Shown: positions 16,025-24,726 of the stretch, piece by piece
Layout: every line of letters begins with the position of its first letter
How positions within the stretch are numbered: the first letter of the stretch is position 1
From: Chloroflexota bacterium
GTDB lineage: Bacteria; Chloroflexota; Chloroflexia; Thermomicrobiales; UBA6265
Assembly (NCBI GenBank): GCA_023423795.1
Contig: JAFAEX010000311.1
Coordinates: 23,905 to 87,904 of the forward strand
Reading direction: 5' to 3'
DNA length: 64,000 nt
Notes under the pieces: model-generated
Seen by the model: the letters and a program-made list of their open reading frames with translations, nothing else
The model's database searches: none
Told to the model about the DNA's origin: nothing
Program-made: the position numbers and the translations under genes

Positions 16025-18396
16025 CGGTGCTCCCCCGCCAGTTCGACCCACATCGCTCGGCTCCGGCTGTCTTCGGGTGGCAGTTCGATTTCGTTCGCTT
16101 CGATCGCCAACCCGGTCAGGTTTGTCTCGTACCCGGCAGGGTCGGCGCGGTAGCGCAGCAGCTGCTCTCGTACCAACGCATGGTTCTGGCGTTCGTCCGC
16201 CCAAACCGTGGCGTCGAGCGTGCGCGTGCCCGGCAGCGTCGTTCGCCCAAGACCCCGCTCGATGTACGGGTCGAGCCCAAGCATCAGGGGAAAACTGGGC
16301 ATGCCCCATTCAAAAAAGTAGCGCGAACCGCCGAAGCTCTCGACGCCGTCGGTGTACATGGATGGAGGCGCCGTTTCGCAGAACGCCCGCACCGTCTCGT
16401 CGCGCATCACGTAGAAGGTGGAGATCGTGACGATCGAAAGCGCCCGGACCGGACGGTTCGCCATCCGTTCCAGCGCGTCGGCGTCGAACGTCATGTCCTT
16501 CCAGGGGACTATGTAATTCAGGGCGAACAGTCCGATGCCCGGATCGGAGAAGTAGCCGTCGATCACGTCCCGACGGCCCCAGAACCGCTTTTCGAACGTC
16601 CAGCGTACCCGGTCGTAGGCGCGACTGGTGGGCGACGATGCGCCCTTCGTATGCCCGAACCAGACCAGATCGAACCGCTCCTCCGTTGCCCGCAGGGCAG
16701 CCAGGGCAGCGACGAATCCGGCCGCGTCCGAGTTCGTGGTCACACCCCGCGGCGCGTGGCGGATCTCCACGTCGAGGCCGGAGCGGCGCACGGCGTCCTC
16801 CCATGCGGTGCACGAGCCGTGGTTGATCCCGACGAAGATCTTCGAGTCCGCATGCTGCCGCGCCAACGTCGCCAGCAGGTGCTCGCCGACCGGCATCGCC
16901 TCGTCCGGTACCCAGCTTGCGAACAGCACGGCGTCCCGGCGGTCGGCGTTCGCTTTGGAGAAGGCCGGCGGCCGCGGATTGGTCAGGACGCCATGCCTGG
17001 GGCCGCGGCGCAGGGCACGTGCCCGGTCGATGCGCAGCCCCCGGACGTCCAATCGTGCTCCCACGGGCGCCTGCGGTTCGAGGCGCAGGTTGTCCCAGAG
17101 CATCCAACCGTGAACGCGCCAGTTCGCTTCCTCGTCGATGGCCAGTTCCAGCGTGGCGAACGGGTCGATGGCATTCCCGTCGAGGTCGGCATCGATGACG
17201 ATTGTACCGGCCGTGGGATCGGCGGTGACCGCACAGTATGCGAACGGGTGGTCGATCAAGTGCGGCTGGTACACGTTGAACCACGCTTCGTGGCGATAGC
17301 CAGCCATCGTTACGAATGCGAGGCGCAACGTTTCGATGCGTTGGGTGGCGAGCGCCAGGCGGACCCGCGACGGAATGGCGATCGGGTCGGCGAGCGTCAG
17401 CGAAACCGACGGATCGATCAGCGCCTCCTTCGCGACGAATGCGCCGACGCCGACGGTGCTCCAGCCGCGAACGGCGAACGCGGCGACCGCGTCCAGCCGT
17501 TGGTCATCGTCAATAGGACCCGCTCGCCTCCCCCGCTGCAGGACGGCGAAGAACTCGCCGCTGCCGGCCAACGTGTCGTAGACCCGGAGCGGGTACAGGT
17601 CGGTCACTCCGGCTGCGTTCAGGAGTCGAAGTACGTCGCGGAACGACGATGGCGTGAAGACCCATGTTCGGCGAACCGACGGAGCGCCGCCGCTCGTCGC
17701 CGCATCGAACGTCTGCATCGCGTCGAACAGGCCATCGGCATCGGCCCGCATCGGCACGCCGTGATGCCCCTGCCAATGTTGTTCCGGATCGTCATGCGTC
17801 CTCAGCACGATGTCCGCGATCGTCGTGCCGAGACTGGGCTCGGTCGGGCGGGAGACCAGCGCGGCCATCGCGTCGGCGATTGTGCTCTCGGGCCGAAAGT
17901 GGTCGCGGCCGAAGCGCTTGTCCGGGATCGCCAGGACGAACACGCCGCCCGGCCGCAACCACCGCTCCACTTGAACGAGGTGCCCGGCAAGATCGGGCAG
18001 ATAGGGCAGAAGCTGGTCGCCGAACACGAGGTCGAGTTGGCCGTCGAGGATGGCGAGGTCCGCGTCGGTGGATCCCACCGGGTCGCCGAGCGCCGGCACG
18101 GCGGACAGCCCCCCGTCCGATCCAGCCAGCAACCTCGCACCGTCCGGTCCCAGGACCAGTGCTGAAGGCGCCGACCGCGCCAGCTCCTTTATGGCGGCAC
18201 GGCCGAACGGCCCGTGGGCTTGCCGACCGTGTGCTCGCCCGTCCCGCTCGTAGTGGGCCTCCAGTTCGGCATCGGTCAAGTCTCGGAGATCCGGGTTGAA
18301 CGACCTATAGGCGTTTGCGGAGAACTCGGGCGGGAACACCGAAGATCCGTAAGGCGCCCATTGGGGCCAGCCCTCGCTCGTCGGTTCTGGGGTCAT
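16003..18396 (-). CDS. Three-part glycan protein: degenerate methyltransferase, beta-rich domain, unrecognised C-terminal domain
   Basis: This 797-residue protein has three regions. Residues 15-335 resemble the stand-alone methyltransferase at 24727-25644, including the NPDLRDLTDAELEAHYERDG N-motif and ERWLRPGGVFVLAIPDKRF. However, the SAM loop is degenerate (VLGPDGARLLAG instead of EIGPFFKP) and about 20-45 residues around it are missing. Residues about 345-470 are beta-rich, possibly carbohydrate-binding. Residues about 475-790 are closely related to the end of the protein at 29425-31281 (shared HADSKIFVGINHGS, FDLVWFGHTKG). I do not recognise this C-terminal family. ATG 18396 is chosen over 18480 on site and family grounds. 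Confidence 0.75.
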   Translation of the reverse strand: MTPEPTSEGWPQWAPYGSSVFPPEFSANAYRSFNPDLRDLTDAELEAHYERDGRAHGRQAHGPFGRAAIKELARSAPSALVLGPDGARLLAGSDGGLSAVPALGDPVGSTDADLAILDGQLDLVFGDQLLPYLPDLAGHLVQVERWLRPGGVFVLAIPDKRFGRDHFRPESTIADAMAALVSRPTEPSLGTTIADIVLRTHDDPEQHWQGHHGVPMRADADGLFDAMQTFDAATSGGAPSVRRTWVFTPSSFRDVLRLLNAAGVTDLYPLRVYDTLAGSGEFFAVLQRGRRAGPIDDDQRLDAVAAFAVRGWSTVGVGAFVAKEALIDPSVSLTLADPIAIPSRVRLALATQRIETLRLAFVTMAGYRHEAWFNVYQPHLIDHPFAYCAVTADPTAGTIVIDADLDGNAIDPFATLELAIDEEANWRVHGWMLWDNLRLEPQAPVGARLDVRGLRIDRARALRRGPRHGVLTNPRPPAFSKANADRRDAVLFASWVPDEAMPVGEHLLATLARQHADSKIFVGINHGSCTAWEDAVRRSGLDVEIRHAPRGVTTNSDAAGFVAALAALRATEERFDLVWFGHTKGASSPTSRAYDRVRWTFEKRFWGRRDVIDGYFSDPGIGLFALNYIVPWKDMTFDADALERMANRPVRALSIVTISTFYVMRDETVRAFCETAPPSMYTDGVESFGGSRYFFEWGMPSFPLMLGLDPYIERGLGRTTLPGTRTLDATVWADERQNHALVREQLLRYRADPAGYETNLTGLAIEANEIELPPEDSRSRAMWVELAGEHRWITTNT

Positions 18397-18570
18397 CGCG
18401 TTCTCCGCTCGCCGATTCGGCGGCCCACTGCGGCCGGTAGCGGCTTGGGCGACGCAATGCCGCCGTACGTCGGCGAGCACCGTTGGTCCTGCGCCGGTTC
18501 GCTGCGACGCCGCGTTCGTCGGGCAATCGACGCGGCGCTCCTCACGTGCTGCCGGGCCGGCTGCGCCGGG

Positions 18571-19254
18571 TCAGTCGGCATCGCCATCGAATCGTACCCC
18601 GGCGACCGATTCCAGTACCCGCCGCACCTGCTCCTCCAGCGGCGGCCAGCCGAAACCCGGCATCGCCCAGCGGAGCGACGCGATCCCATGCAGCGCCGTC
18701 CACACCTCAACCGCCAGCGCGAACGGATCGGTGCTCGGCGCGCACCCCGCCTCCATGCAGCGGGCCAGCGCATCGACGAGCGTGCCGAGCGCATCCCGTC
18801 CGGAATCCGGTTCGCCAGGGCCGGCCGTCGCGCCGTCGCGGGGCGTCGCGAACAGTGCCCGGTATGCTCCGGGGCGCTGTTCCGCGAACCGGCAGTAGGC
18901 GAGGCAGCCGGACAGCAGCGCCTGCGGCGGGTCCGGGGTCTCGGCGAACGCCTCCACGATGGTGTCCCGCAGATCGACGAAGAACTCGTCCACGATGCCG
19001 CGCTGCAACTCCTCTTTCGAGGCGAAATGGAGGTAGATCGAGGGCGCGGCGATGCCCGCCTCGCGCGCCACCGCCCGCAGCGACAGGCTGTCCTCGGCGC
19101 TTCCGGCCGCCATCAGCCGCTCGGCGGCCGACACGATCTCCGCTCGCAGGCGCGTGCCTTCGCCGTGCCGGTTGCGTTGCCGGGACGCCCGTTGACCAGC
19201 CGGATCGGCTGGCCCGCGATGCGCCGCGTGCGCGCCGCGTTTCGGTTCGCCCAC
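18571..19254 (-). CDS. TetR-family repressor
   Basis: This 227-residue protein starts at GTG 19254 behind GGAAGGA. The helix-turn-helix covers roughly residues 38-85 (VAREAGIAAPSIYLHFASKEEL), a standard TetR pattern. The rest is helical and matches the WHG-type ligand domain (RPGAYRALFATP). The first 33 residues are basic and Gly/Ala-rich. A strong double palindrome lies just upstream, between it and the divergent membrane protein, so it probably represses both its own gene and that neighbour. The inducer is unknown. Confidence 0.88.
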   Translation of the reverse strand: MGEPKRGAHAAHRGPADPAGQRASRQRNRHGEGTRLRAEIVSAAERLMAAGSAEDSLSLRAVAREAGIAAPSIYLHFASKEELQRGIVDEFFVDLRDTIVEAFAETPDPPQALLSGCLAYCRFAEQRPGAYRALFATPRDGATAGPGEPDSGRDALGTLVDALARCMEAGCAPSTDPFALAVEVWTALHGIASLRWAMPGFGWPPLEEQVRRVLESVAGVRFDGDAD

Positions 19255-19272
19255 GGCCTGTCCTTCCGGTGG

Positions 19273-19301
19273 TTGACGGATCGCCTAACGGTCGTTAGCA
19301 T
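19273..19301 (+). promoter_or_regulatory. Candidate promoter of the membrane-protein gene
   Basis: TTGACG (19273-19278), a 17-base spacer, and TAGCAT (19296-19301) form a sigma70-like promoter. Its spacer and -10 box overlap the first TetR half-operator, so bound repressor would block it. Confidence 0.5.
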
Positions 19302-19324
19302 GCGGTTATGCTAACGACCGTTAG
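19285..19324. promoter_or_regulatory. Double TetR operator
   Basis: CTAACGGTCGTTAG (19285-19298) and CTAACGACCGTTAG (19311-19324) are each palindromic with 6-base arms, and together with flanking CAT/ATG they form a larger perfect 17-base inverted repeat around a 6-base centre. This is exactly the layout of a TetR-family tandem operator between divergent genes. Confidence 0.8.
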
Positions 19325-19371
19325 TTTACCACCCGGCCGGGTGGTTCCGGCTCCGTCCCGAGGTGCATCCC

Positions 19372-20388
19372 GTGTCCGACCTTCCCCTCACCTCACCCGT
19401 AGCGACTGCGCATAAGCGAACCGGAAGCGGTTCGTACCGGGTCTTCACCCGGTGGCTGTCGTTCTGCCGGGCGAACCGGCCGCTTGCCGCGCTCGTCGCC
19501 ATGATGGTCGTTGCCCTCGCCGTCTTCCTCGCCGGGTTGGCGCTCGACCCGCGCGTGGTCACCGGCGCGCCGGTCTGGATGAAGCCGGCCAAGTTCGCCC
19601 TGTCGATCGCCGTCTACGCCGCGACGCTGGCGTGGCTGTTGTCCTTCCTGCGAGATCGCCGACCGCTGGCGGTGTCCGTCGTCTCGTGGGCGACCGCCGT
19701 CCTGCTCGGCGGCGAGATCGTCATCATTGCCGTGCAGGCCGCGCGCGGCACAACCAGCCATTTCAACAACGCGACCTCGCTCGATGCCGCGCTCTTTTCG
19801 GCGATGGGCGCGATGATCGCCGTCGTCTGGTTCCTTGCGGTGGCGGCGGCGCTGCTGCTGTGGCGCTACCCGTTCGCCGACCGCGCGATGGGGCGGGCGA
19901 TCCGCTTCGGCGTGGTCGTGTCGCTGCTCGGCATGGCCGTCGCTTTCCTGATGACCGTGCCGCGACCCGAGCAGATCGCGGCCGGCTCCGCGATCCTCGG
20001 CGCGCATTCCTACGGCGTCGCGGATGGCGGCCCCGGTTTGCCCGTCGTCGGCTGGAGCACGACCGGCGGCGACCTGCGGATCGCGCACTTCGTCGGCATG
20101 CACGCGCTGCAGGTGCTGCCGCTGCTCGCCTGGGCGCTCGTCCGCTTCGGTCCCTCGTGGCTGACGGAGGCCACCCGCGCCCGCCTCGTCGGCATCGCGG
20201 CGGCCGGCTACCTGGGCGCGCTGGCCATCCTCACCTGGCAGGCATTGCGCGGCCAGCCGCTGCTCGCGCCGGACGCCGCGACCCTGCTGGCTGCTCGCGC
20301 CGTGCTCGGCGCCGTCGTCGTCGCGGTTGGCAGCGTCGTTGCGGAGGCGCGGCGGCACCTGCCCCTCCGACCGCCCGCGGTCGCGTAG
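19372..20388 (+). CDS. Integral membrane protein of unknown function, TetR-controlled
   Basis: This 338-residue protein has about eight hydrophobic helices between residues 35 and 330. I recognise no catalytic motif. Notable conserved-looking stretches are TSHFNNATSLDAALFSAMGA and the segment RIAHFVGMHALQVLPLLAW, whose His residues within helices could bind a cofactor or metal. GTG 19372 is preferred over GTG 19363 because GAGG lies 7-9 bases before it. It is divergent from the TetR gene and overlaps its operator region, so it is probably the main target of that repressor, perhaps an export or stress protein. Confidence 0.75.
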   Translation: MSDLPLTSPVATAHKRTGSGSYRVFTRWLSFCRANRPLAALVAMMVVALAVFLAGLALDPRVVTGAPVWMKPAKFALSIAVYAATLAWLLSFLRDRRPLAVSVVSWATAVLLGGEIVIIAVQAARGTTSHFNNATSLDAALFSAMGAMIAVVWFLAVAAALLLWRYPFADRAMGRAIRFGVVVSLLGMAVAFLMTVPRPEQIAAGSAILGAHSYGVADGGPGLPVVGWSTTGGDLRIAHFVGMHALQVLPLLAWALVRFGPSWLTEATRARLVGIAAAGYLGALAILTWQALRGQPLLAPDAATLLAARAVLGAVVVAVGSVVAEARRHLPLRPPAVA

Positions 20389-20428
20389 GCGCCGGGGATG
20401 GCGCCGCCCACGTCGCCGGCCAAACAAC

Positions 20429-20462
20429 AAACGGGGCGGCGGGATTTCCCGCCGCCCCGTTT
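20429..20462. terminator. Bidirectional terminator after nuoD
   Basis: A near-perfect 16-base inverted repeat (AAACGGGGCGGCGGGA) with a 2-base loop is followed by TTTCTCG on the plus side and preceded by A residues, giving T tails both ways. It lies between the membrane gene (ends 20388) and nuoD (ends 20489). Confidence 0.85.
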
Positions 20463-20488
20463 CTCGTTCGCGGATACGCAAGAGCCCG

Positions 20489-21781
20489 TTAGCGGTCCAC
20501 CGACCCGAGCACGATGTCGATCGTGCCGATCAGCGCCACGATGTCGGCCAGCATCGCGCCCTGCGCCAGGTGCGGCAGGACACCGAGGTTCACGAAGTCC
20601 GGCGTGCGGATCCGCCAGCGGTAGGGCATCGGGCCGCCGTCGGAGACGAAGTAGTAGCCGTTCTCGCCCTTCGGGTGCTCCATCGAGGCCCACGCTTCGC
20701 CGACCGGCGGATTGAACCCCTTGATCACCCAGATGAAGTGGCGCTGCATGTCCTCGGCGGTCGTCATCGTGCCCTTGTGGGGCGGGATGACGTAGGCCGA
20801 TTCGTAGGCCATCAGCGGCGTGTCCATCCGCTCGCAGTGGTCGAGGCACTGCTCGATGATGCGGATCGCCTGCCGCATCTCTTCCATGCGGACGAGGTAG
20901 CGGTCGAACGTGTCGCCGTGCTGCCCGAGCGGCACCTCGAAGTCCAGCCGGTCGTACACGAGGTACGGCAGCGCCTTGCGGACGTCGAAGTTGATCCCCG
21001 ACCCGCGCAGGCAGGCGCCGGTCAGCGAGTAGGAGATGGCGGCTTCCGGGGTGATCACCCCGATGCCCTTGGTGCGGGCCTGCCAGATCGGGTTCCCCGT
21101 CAGTAGCGCCTCGTACTCCGCCTGCCGCGACGGGAAGATCTTGCAGAAATCGCGGACCATGCCCGGCAGGTTCTCGGGGATCGGCCGCGAAAAGCCGCCG
21201 ATCTCCATCATGTTGGTCGTCAGCCGGGCGCCGCAGAACGTCTCGAAGATGTCGAGGATGAGTTCCCGCTCGCGGAAGCAGTACAGCGACATCGAGAGCG
21301 CGCCGATGTCCAGCGCGTGCGTGCCCAGCCACACGAGGTGGGAGGTCAGCCGCGACAGCTCGCTCATGATCACGCGCCAGTACTGGGCGCGCTCCGGCGA
21401 CACGACATCGACGAGTTTCTCGATCGCCAGCACGCAGCCGAGGTTGTTCATCGGCGCGGCGACGTAGTCGGTGCGGTCGGTCCACGGGATGACCTGGGCG
21501 TAGCGGTGCGCCTCGCCCAGTTTTTCCGTGCCGCGGTGCAGGTAGCCGATGACGGGATCGCAGTCGGTGATGACCTCGCCGTCCAGCTTCAGGATCACCC
21601 GCAGCACGCCGTGCGTGGAGGGGTGCTGCGGACCCATGTTGAGGACCATTTGCCGGCGGTCTTCGCCGAGGTCGATCGCGTCGGTGACCGAGAAGGTCCC
21701 CATCGCGTCGGCCGAAGACGCCCCGAAGTCGGGCGCCAACTCCGGCGCGATCTCGCCCGGTCGGTTCGCGGTGGCCGCCAT
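20489..21781 (-). CDS. nuoD: NADH-quinone oxidoreductase subunit D
   Basis: This 430-residue peripheral subunit of complex I holds the quinone pocket with NuoB. Signatures: MGPQHPSTHGVLRVILKLDG, GYLHRGTEKLGE, the motif GGFSRPIPENLPGMV and RGSGINFDVRK. The ending GTIDIVLGSVDR is the classical C-terminus. It lies one base after nuoC on the minus strand and is the last gene of the nuoABCD operon, followed by a strong terminator. The first 25 residues are an unconserved Ala/Pro-rich lead. Confidence 0.96.
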   Translation of the reverse strand: MAATANRPGEIAPELAPDFGASSADAMGTFSVTDAIDLGEDRRQMVLNMGPQHPSTHGVLRVILKLDGEVITDCDPVIGYLHRGTEKLGEAHRYAQVIPWTDRTDYVAAPMNNLGCVLAIEKLVDVVSPERAQYWRVIMSELSRLTSHLVWLGTHALDIGALSMSLYCFRERELILDIFETFCGARLTTNMMEIGGFSRPIPENLPGMVRDFCKIFPSRQAEYEALLTGNPIWQARTKGIGVITPEAAISYSLTGACLRGSGINFDVRKALPYLVYDRLDFEVPLGQHGDTFDRYLVRMEEMRQAIRIIEQCLDHCERMDTPLMAYESAYVIPPHKGTMTTAEDMQRHFIWVIKGFNPPVGEAWASMEHPKGENGYYFVSDGGPMPYRWRIRTPDFVNLGVLPHLAQGAMLADIVALIGTIDIVLGSVDR

Positions 21782-21782
21782 C

Positions 21783-22433
21783 TCAGGAAGACTCCCTGCC
21801 GGTCCAGCGGGTGCGGACGCGGCCGATGGTGCGTTCGGTGTTGGTAGCCGGGAACTCCCGCCAGCCGCGCAGGGGGTAGTCCTTCCGCAGCGGGTGGCCT
21901 TCGTCCCAGTCGTCGGGCAGGAGCATCCGGCGCAGGTTCGGGTGGCCTTCGAAGACGATCCCGAACATGTCGTAGGTTTCGCGCTCCATCCAGTTTGCGC
22001 CGTTCCAGAGCGGCACCAGCGAGGGCACCGGTTCGCCGTCGTTGCAGCCGGCCTTGATCCGCAGCCGGACGCGGTTGGGCAGGCTGTACAGCAGCGCCAC
22101 CACGTCGAAGCGCGGGTTCTCGCGCAGGCGCAGCATGTCCACCGCGGTGCTGTCGGTCAGGAAGTTGAAGCTCAGCCGCGGGTGGTCGCGCAGGAAGCGG
22201 CAGACCTCGCGGTAGTCCTCGCGGCGGACGTGGATGGTGGTTTCGTCGCGGAAGCGGACGACGTCCACGAGGCTGTCCGGCATGTTCGCGCGCAGTTCGC
22301 GCAGCGCCGGGTGCAGCTCGACGTCGTCGTCAAAATAGAGTTCGCGCGCCCACGGGTCGGCCGGGGCCGCCCGCTCGACGCCCTCGGCCGGGGCCGCCAG
22401 CGCGCTCTGGGAGGTGAATGTTCGCTCGCTCAC
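21783..22433 (-). CDS. nuoC: NADH-quinone oxidoreductase subunit C
   Basis: This 216-residue subunit (30-kDa type) links the peripheral arm of complex I. The family core is visible: FLTDSTAVDM, ALLYSLPNRVRLRIK, ANWMERETYDMFGIVFEGHP and LRRMLLPDDWDEGHPLRKDY. The first 40 residues are a polar extension. GTG 22433 is preferred over TTG 22442 because AGGGAG lies about 11 bases before it, at the end of nuoB. It is 13 bases after nuoB and directly before nuoD. Confidence 0.93.
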   Translation of the reverse strand: MSERTFTSQSALAAPAEGVERAAPADPWARELYFDDDVELHPALRELRANMPDSLVDVVRFRDETTIHVRREDYREVCRFLRDHPRLSFNFLTDSTAVDMLRLRENPRFDVVALLYSLPNRVRLRIKAGCNDGEPVPSLVPLWNGANWMERETYDMFGIVFEGHPNLRRMLLPDDWDEGHPLRKDYPLRGWREFPATNTERTIGRVRTRWTGRESS

Positions 22434-22446
22434 GCCGCGCAACTCC

Positions 22447-22998
22447 CTAGCCGTGGACGGCGGTCATGGCCGCCTCGCGCTCGGCCACGCGATGGGCCTC
22501 GGCGGCGTCCTTGCCCTGCTTGCGGGCCATCGTTTCGTACTTGATGACCTTGTTCTGCAGTTCCAGGATGCCGTAGTACAGCGCTTCCGGGGTGGGCGGG
22601 CAGCCGGGCACGTAGACGTCCACCGGGATCACCTGGTCCACGCCCTGCACCACCGCGTAGGTGTCGTAGGGGCCGCCGACGTTGGCGCAGGAGCCCATCG
22701 AGAGCACCCACTTCGGCTCGGCCATCTGGTCGTAGAGGGTCCGCACCACCGGGGCCATCTTCTTGGTGACGGTGCCGGCGATGATCATCAGGTCGGCCTG
22801 CCGCGGCGAGGCGCGGTAGAGCATGCCGAAGCGCTCGGCGAGGTCGAACCGGGCCATGGAGGCCGAGATCATCTCGATCGCGCAGCAGGCCAGCCCGAAC
22901 TGGAGCCACCAGAGCGACGAGCGCCGGGCCCAGTTGAAGACGAAGTCCAGCGACGTGATGAAGACGTTCTTGTCGAAGCGGTCGTCGATCAGACCCAT
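22447..22998 (-). CDS. nuoB: NADH-quinone oxidoreductase subunit B
   Basis: This 183-residue subunit carries the terminal N2 iron-sulfur cluster that passes electrons to quinone. Its ligands are the adjacent cysteines in FGLACCAIEM, the Cys in SMGSCANVGG and the Cys in YVPGCPPTPEAL, complete. ATG 22998 overlaps the end of nuoA by 10 bases, so the genes are coupled. A C-terminal stretch rich in Ala, Lys and Glu (about 155-183) follows the core. Confidence 0.96.
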   Translation of the reverse strand: MGLIDDRFDKNVFITSLDFVFNWARRSSLWWLQFGLACCAIEMISASMARFDLAERFGMLYRASPRQADLMIIAGTVTKKMAPVVRTLYDQMAEPKWVLSMGSCANVGGPYDTYAVVQGVDQVIPVDVYVPGCPPTPEALYYGILELQNKVIKYETMARKQGKDAAEAHRVAEREAAMTAVHG

Positions 22999-23354
22999 TC
23001 GAGGGCCCCTTTCTTCCAGGCGTAGATCAGACCTTCGAAGAGCGAGTACATGAAGACCATCATGCCGATGAAGCCGTACCAGCCGAGGCTGTCCATGATG
23101 ACGGCCCACGGGAAGATGAAGATGGCCTCGATGTCGAAGACGACGAAGAGCATGGCGACGACGTAGAAGCGCGGGGTGAAGCGCGGTTTGACCGGCGTGA
23201 TGTCCGGCAACCCGGATTCGTAGGGCGCCTTCTTGGCCGCCGAGGGTTTGGACGGCCCGATGATGAGGTTGAGGCTGAGCAGCGTCATCCCCATCGCGAA
23301 GGCGGCGAGGGTCATCAGCCCGATCACCAGCCACTCGCCGCCGAACGCCTGCAC
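22989..23354 (-). CDS. nuoA: NADH-quinone oxidoreductase subunit A
   Basis: This 121-residue membrane subunit of complex I has three helices (about 8-30, 62-82 and 92-112). The conserved loop KAPYESGLPD and the helix VVFDIEAIFIFPWAV are present. GTG 23354 is chosen because a GGAGGGG site lies just before it and the length matches the family. It leads the nuoABCD operon on the minus strand. An octamer repeat tract lies 240 bases upstream. Confidence 0.93.
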   Translation of the reverse strand: MQAFGGEWLVIGLMTLAAFAMGMTLLSLNLIIGPSKPSAAKKAPYESGLPDITPVKPRFTPRFYVVAMLFVVFDIEAIFIFPWAVIMDSLGWYGFIGMMVFMYSLFEGLIYAWKKGALEWV

Positions 23355-23590
23355 CGCCGTCCCCTCCGCCGCGCCGGGCCTGCCGCCCCGCACCGCCGTC
23401 GTACCCGTCTCCTGACTCCCGCGCACGCCTCGCTCGGCCGCGCCGGGGCCACGCGCAATCGTAGCACGGTGCGGCGCTCTTGCCGCCGCCATCGGGCCGG
23501 CAGAAGGGCGGAAAGTCGAGAACACGTGCCGGCATCCCGATGCTCGCCGTGCCGGTGGGGACGGAAACGCCCAACGGCCAGGCGTCCTGT

Positions 23591-23627
23591 TCTTCTCGAC
23601 TCCTCGACTCCTCGCCTTCTCGACTCG
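23591..23627. repeat. Octamer repeat tract (TCGACTCC type)
   Basis: Tandem units of TCGACTCC and close variants with an 8-base period run through this stretch, between nuoA and the MBL-fold gene. The same motif occurs at 51206-51225, 54422-54457, 55500-55535 (inverted) and 55914-55952, so it is a dispersed family. Confidence 0.7.
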
Positions 23628-23683
23628 TTGGCACGCCCGGTGCGCCACGGCAGGCGACGCGCGACGCGACCGGGGGATGCCCA

Positions 23684-24574
23684 ATGCCCGACCGCCAGCA
23701 GGACCAGCCGACGCCTACGCCGATGGCGATCGAGCCGCGCCCGGGCGACACCGCGCCCGACTTCGCCGAAGGCTCGGTCTATTTCATCGGCAACGCGACC
23801 GTCCTGATCCGCTTCGCCGGCTTCACGATCCTGACCGACCCCAGTTTCATCCACAAGCACGAGCAGACATGGCTCGGCTACGGCCTGCACACGACGCGGC
23901 TGACCGATCCCGCCTGCGACCTGGCCGACCTGCCGCCGCTCGATTTCGTGCTGCTCTCCCACTTCCACGGCGACCACTTCGACCAGGCCGCCGAGGAGGG
24001 GCTGGACAAGGCCGTCCCGATCGTCACCGTGCGCCAGTCGGCGGCGTTGCTGGAGGAGCGCGGATTCAACAACACCTGGCCGCTCGACCCGTGGCAGGCG
24101 CAGGTCATCACCCGAGGCGAGGCCGAGGTGCGCATCACCGCGCTGCCGGCCCGCCACGGCCCGCTGATGATCGACTTCGCGCTGCCGGACGTGATGGGGT
24201 CGTTGCTGGAGTTTTCCCGCATCGGCGGTCCGCCGTTGGTGCGCCTGTACATATCCGGCGACACCCTGCTCATCGACGAACTGGCCGAGATCCCGCGGCG
24301 GTTCCCGGACATCGACCTCGGGCTGCTCCACCTCGGCGGCACCCGCGTCCTCGGGGTGATGGTCTCGATGGACGACGAGCAGGGCGTGGAGTGCCTGAAG
24401 CTCGTCAACCCGCGCCGCGCCATCCCCATCCACTTCGACGATTACGACGCCTTCACGTCGCCTTTGTCGGACTTCATCGCGCGCGCCCAGCGGGAGGGCC
24501 TGGGCGACCGGATGACAGTGCTCGAACGCGGCGAGACGGCCCGGTTTCATTCGCGAACGGGCGCAACGACGTAG
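23684..24574 (+). CDS. MBL-fold metal-dependent hydrolase
   Basis: This 296-residue protein has the metallo-beta-lactamase metal site HFHGDHFD at 93-100, and further ligands are likely in ARHGP, YISGDTLL and HFDDYDAF. The overall pattern (early GNATVLIRF, TDPSF) resembles UlaG/NAPE-PLD-like hydrolases that cleave phosphodiesters or lactones. The precise substrate is not visible. ATG 23684 follows GGGGGA at a distance of about 8 bases. It is divergent from nuoA and precedes the second glycan block. Confidence 0.85.
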   Translation: MPDRQQDQPTPTPMAIEPRPGDTAPDFAEGSVYFIGNATVLIRFAGFTILTDPSFIHKHEQTWLGYGLHTTRLTDPACDLADLPPLDFVLLSHFHGDHFDQAAEEGLDKAVPIVTVRQSAALLEERGFNNTWPLDPWQAQVITRGEAEVRITALPARHGPLMIDFALPDVMGSLLEFSRIGGPPLVRLYISGDTLLIDELAEIPRRFPDIDLGLLHLGGTRVLGVMVSMDDEQGVECLKLVNPRRAIPIHFDDYDAFTSPLSDFIARAQREGLGDRMTVLERGETARFHSRTGATT

Positions 24575-24726
24575 AACGGACGCACCGGAGTAGGCGGCGC
24601 TGCTCATTTCGGGCGCCGCGGCGCTCGCGGCCGCTCCGTCAACTCCCGGAGCCGACGCCGTTGTTTCGGTGCCCTGCTTGCCGTTTGCCCGCCGGCCGAT
24701 CGGTGGGCGTCCTGACTCGCGCTGGG

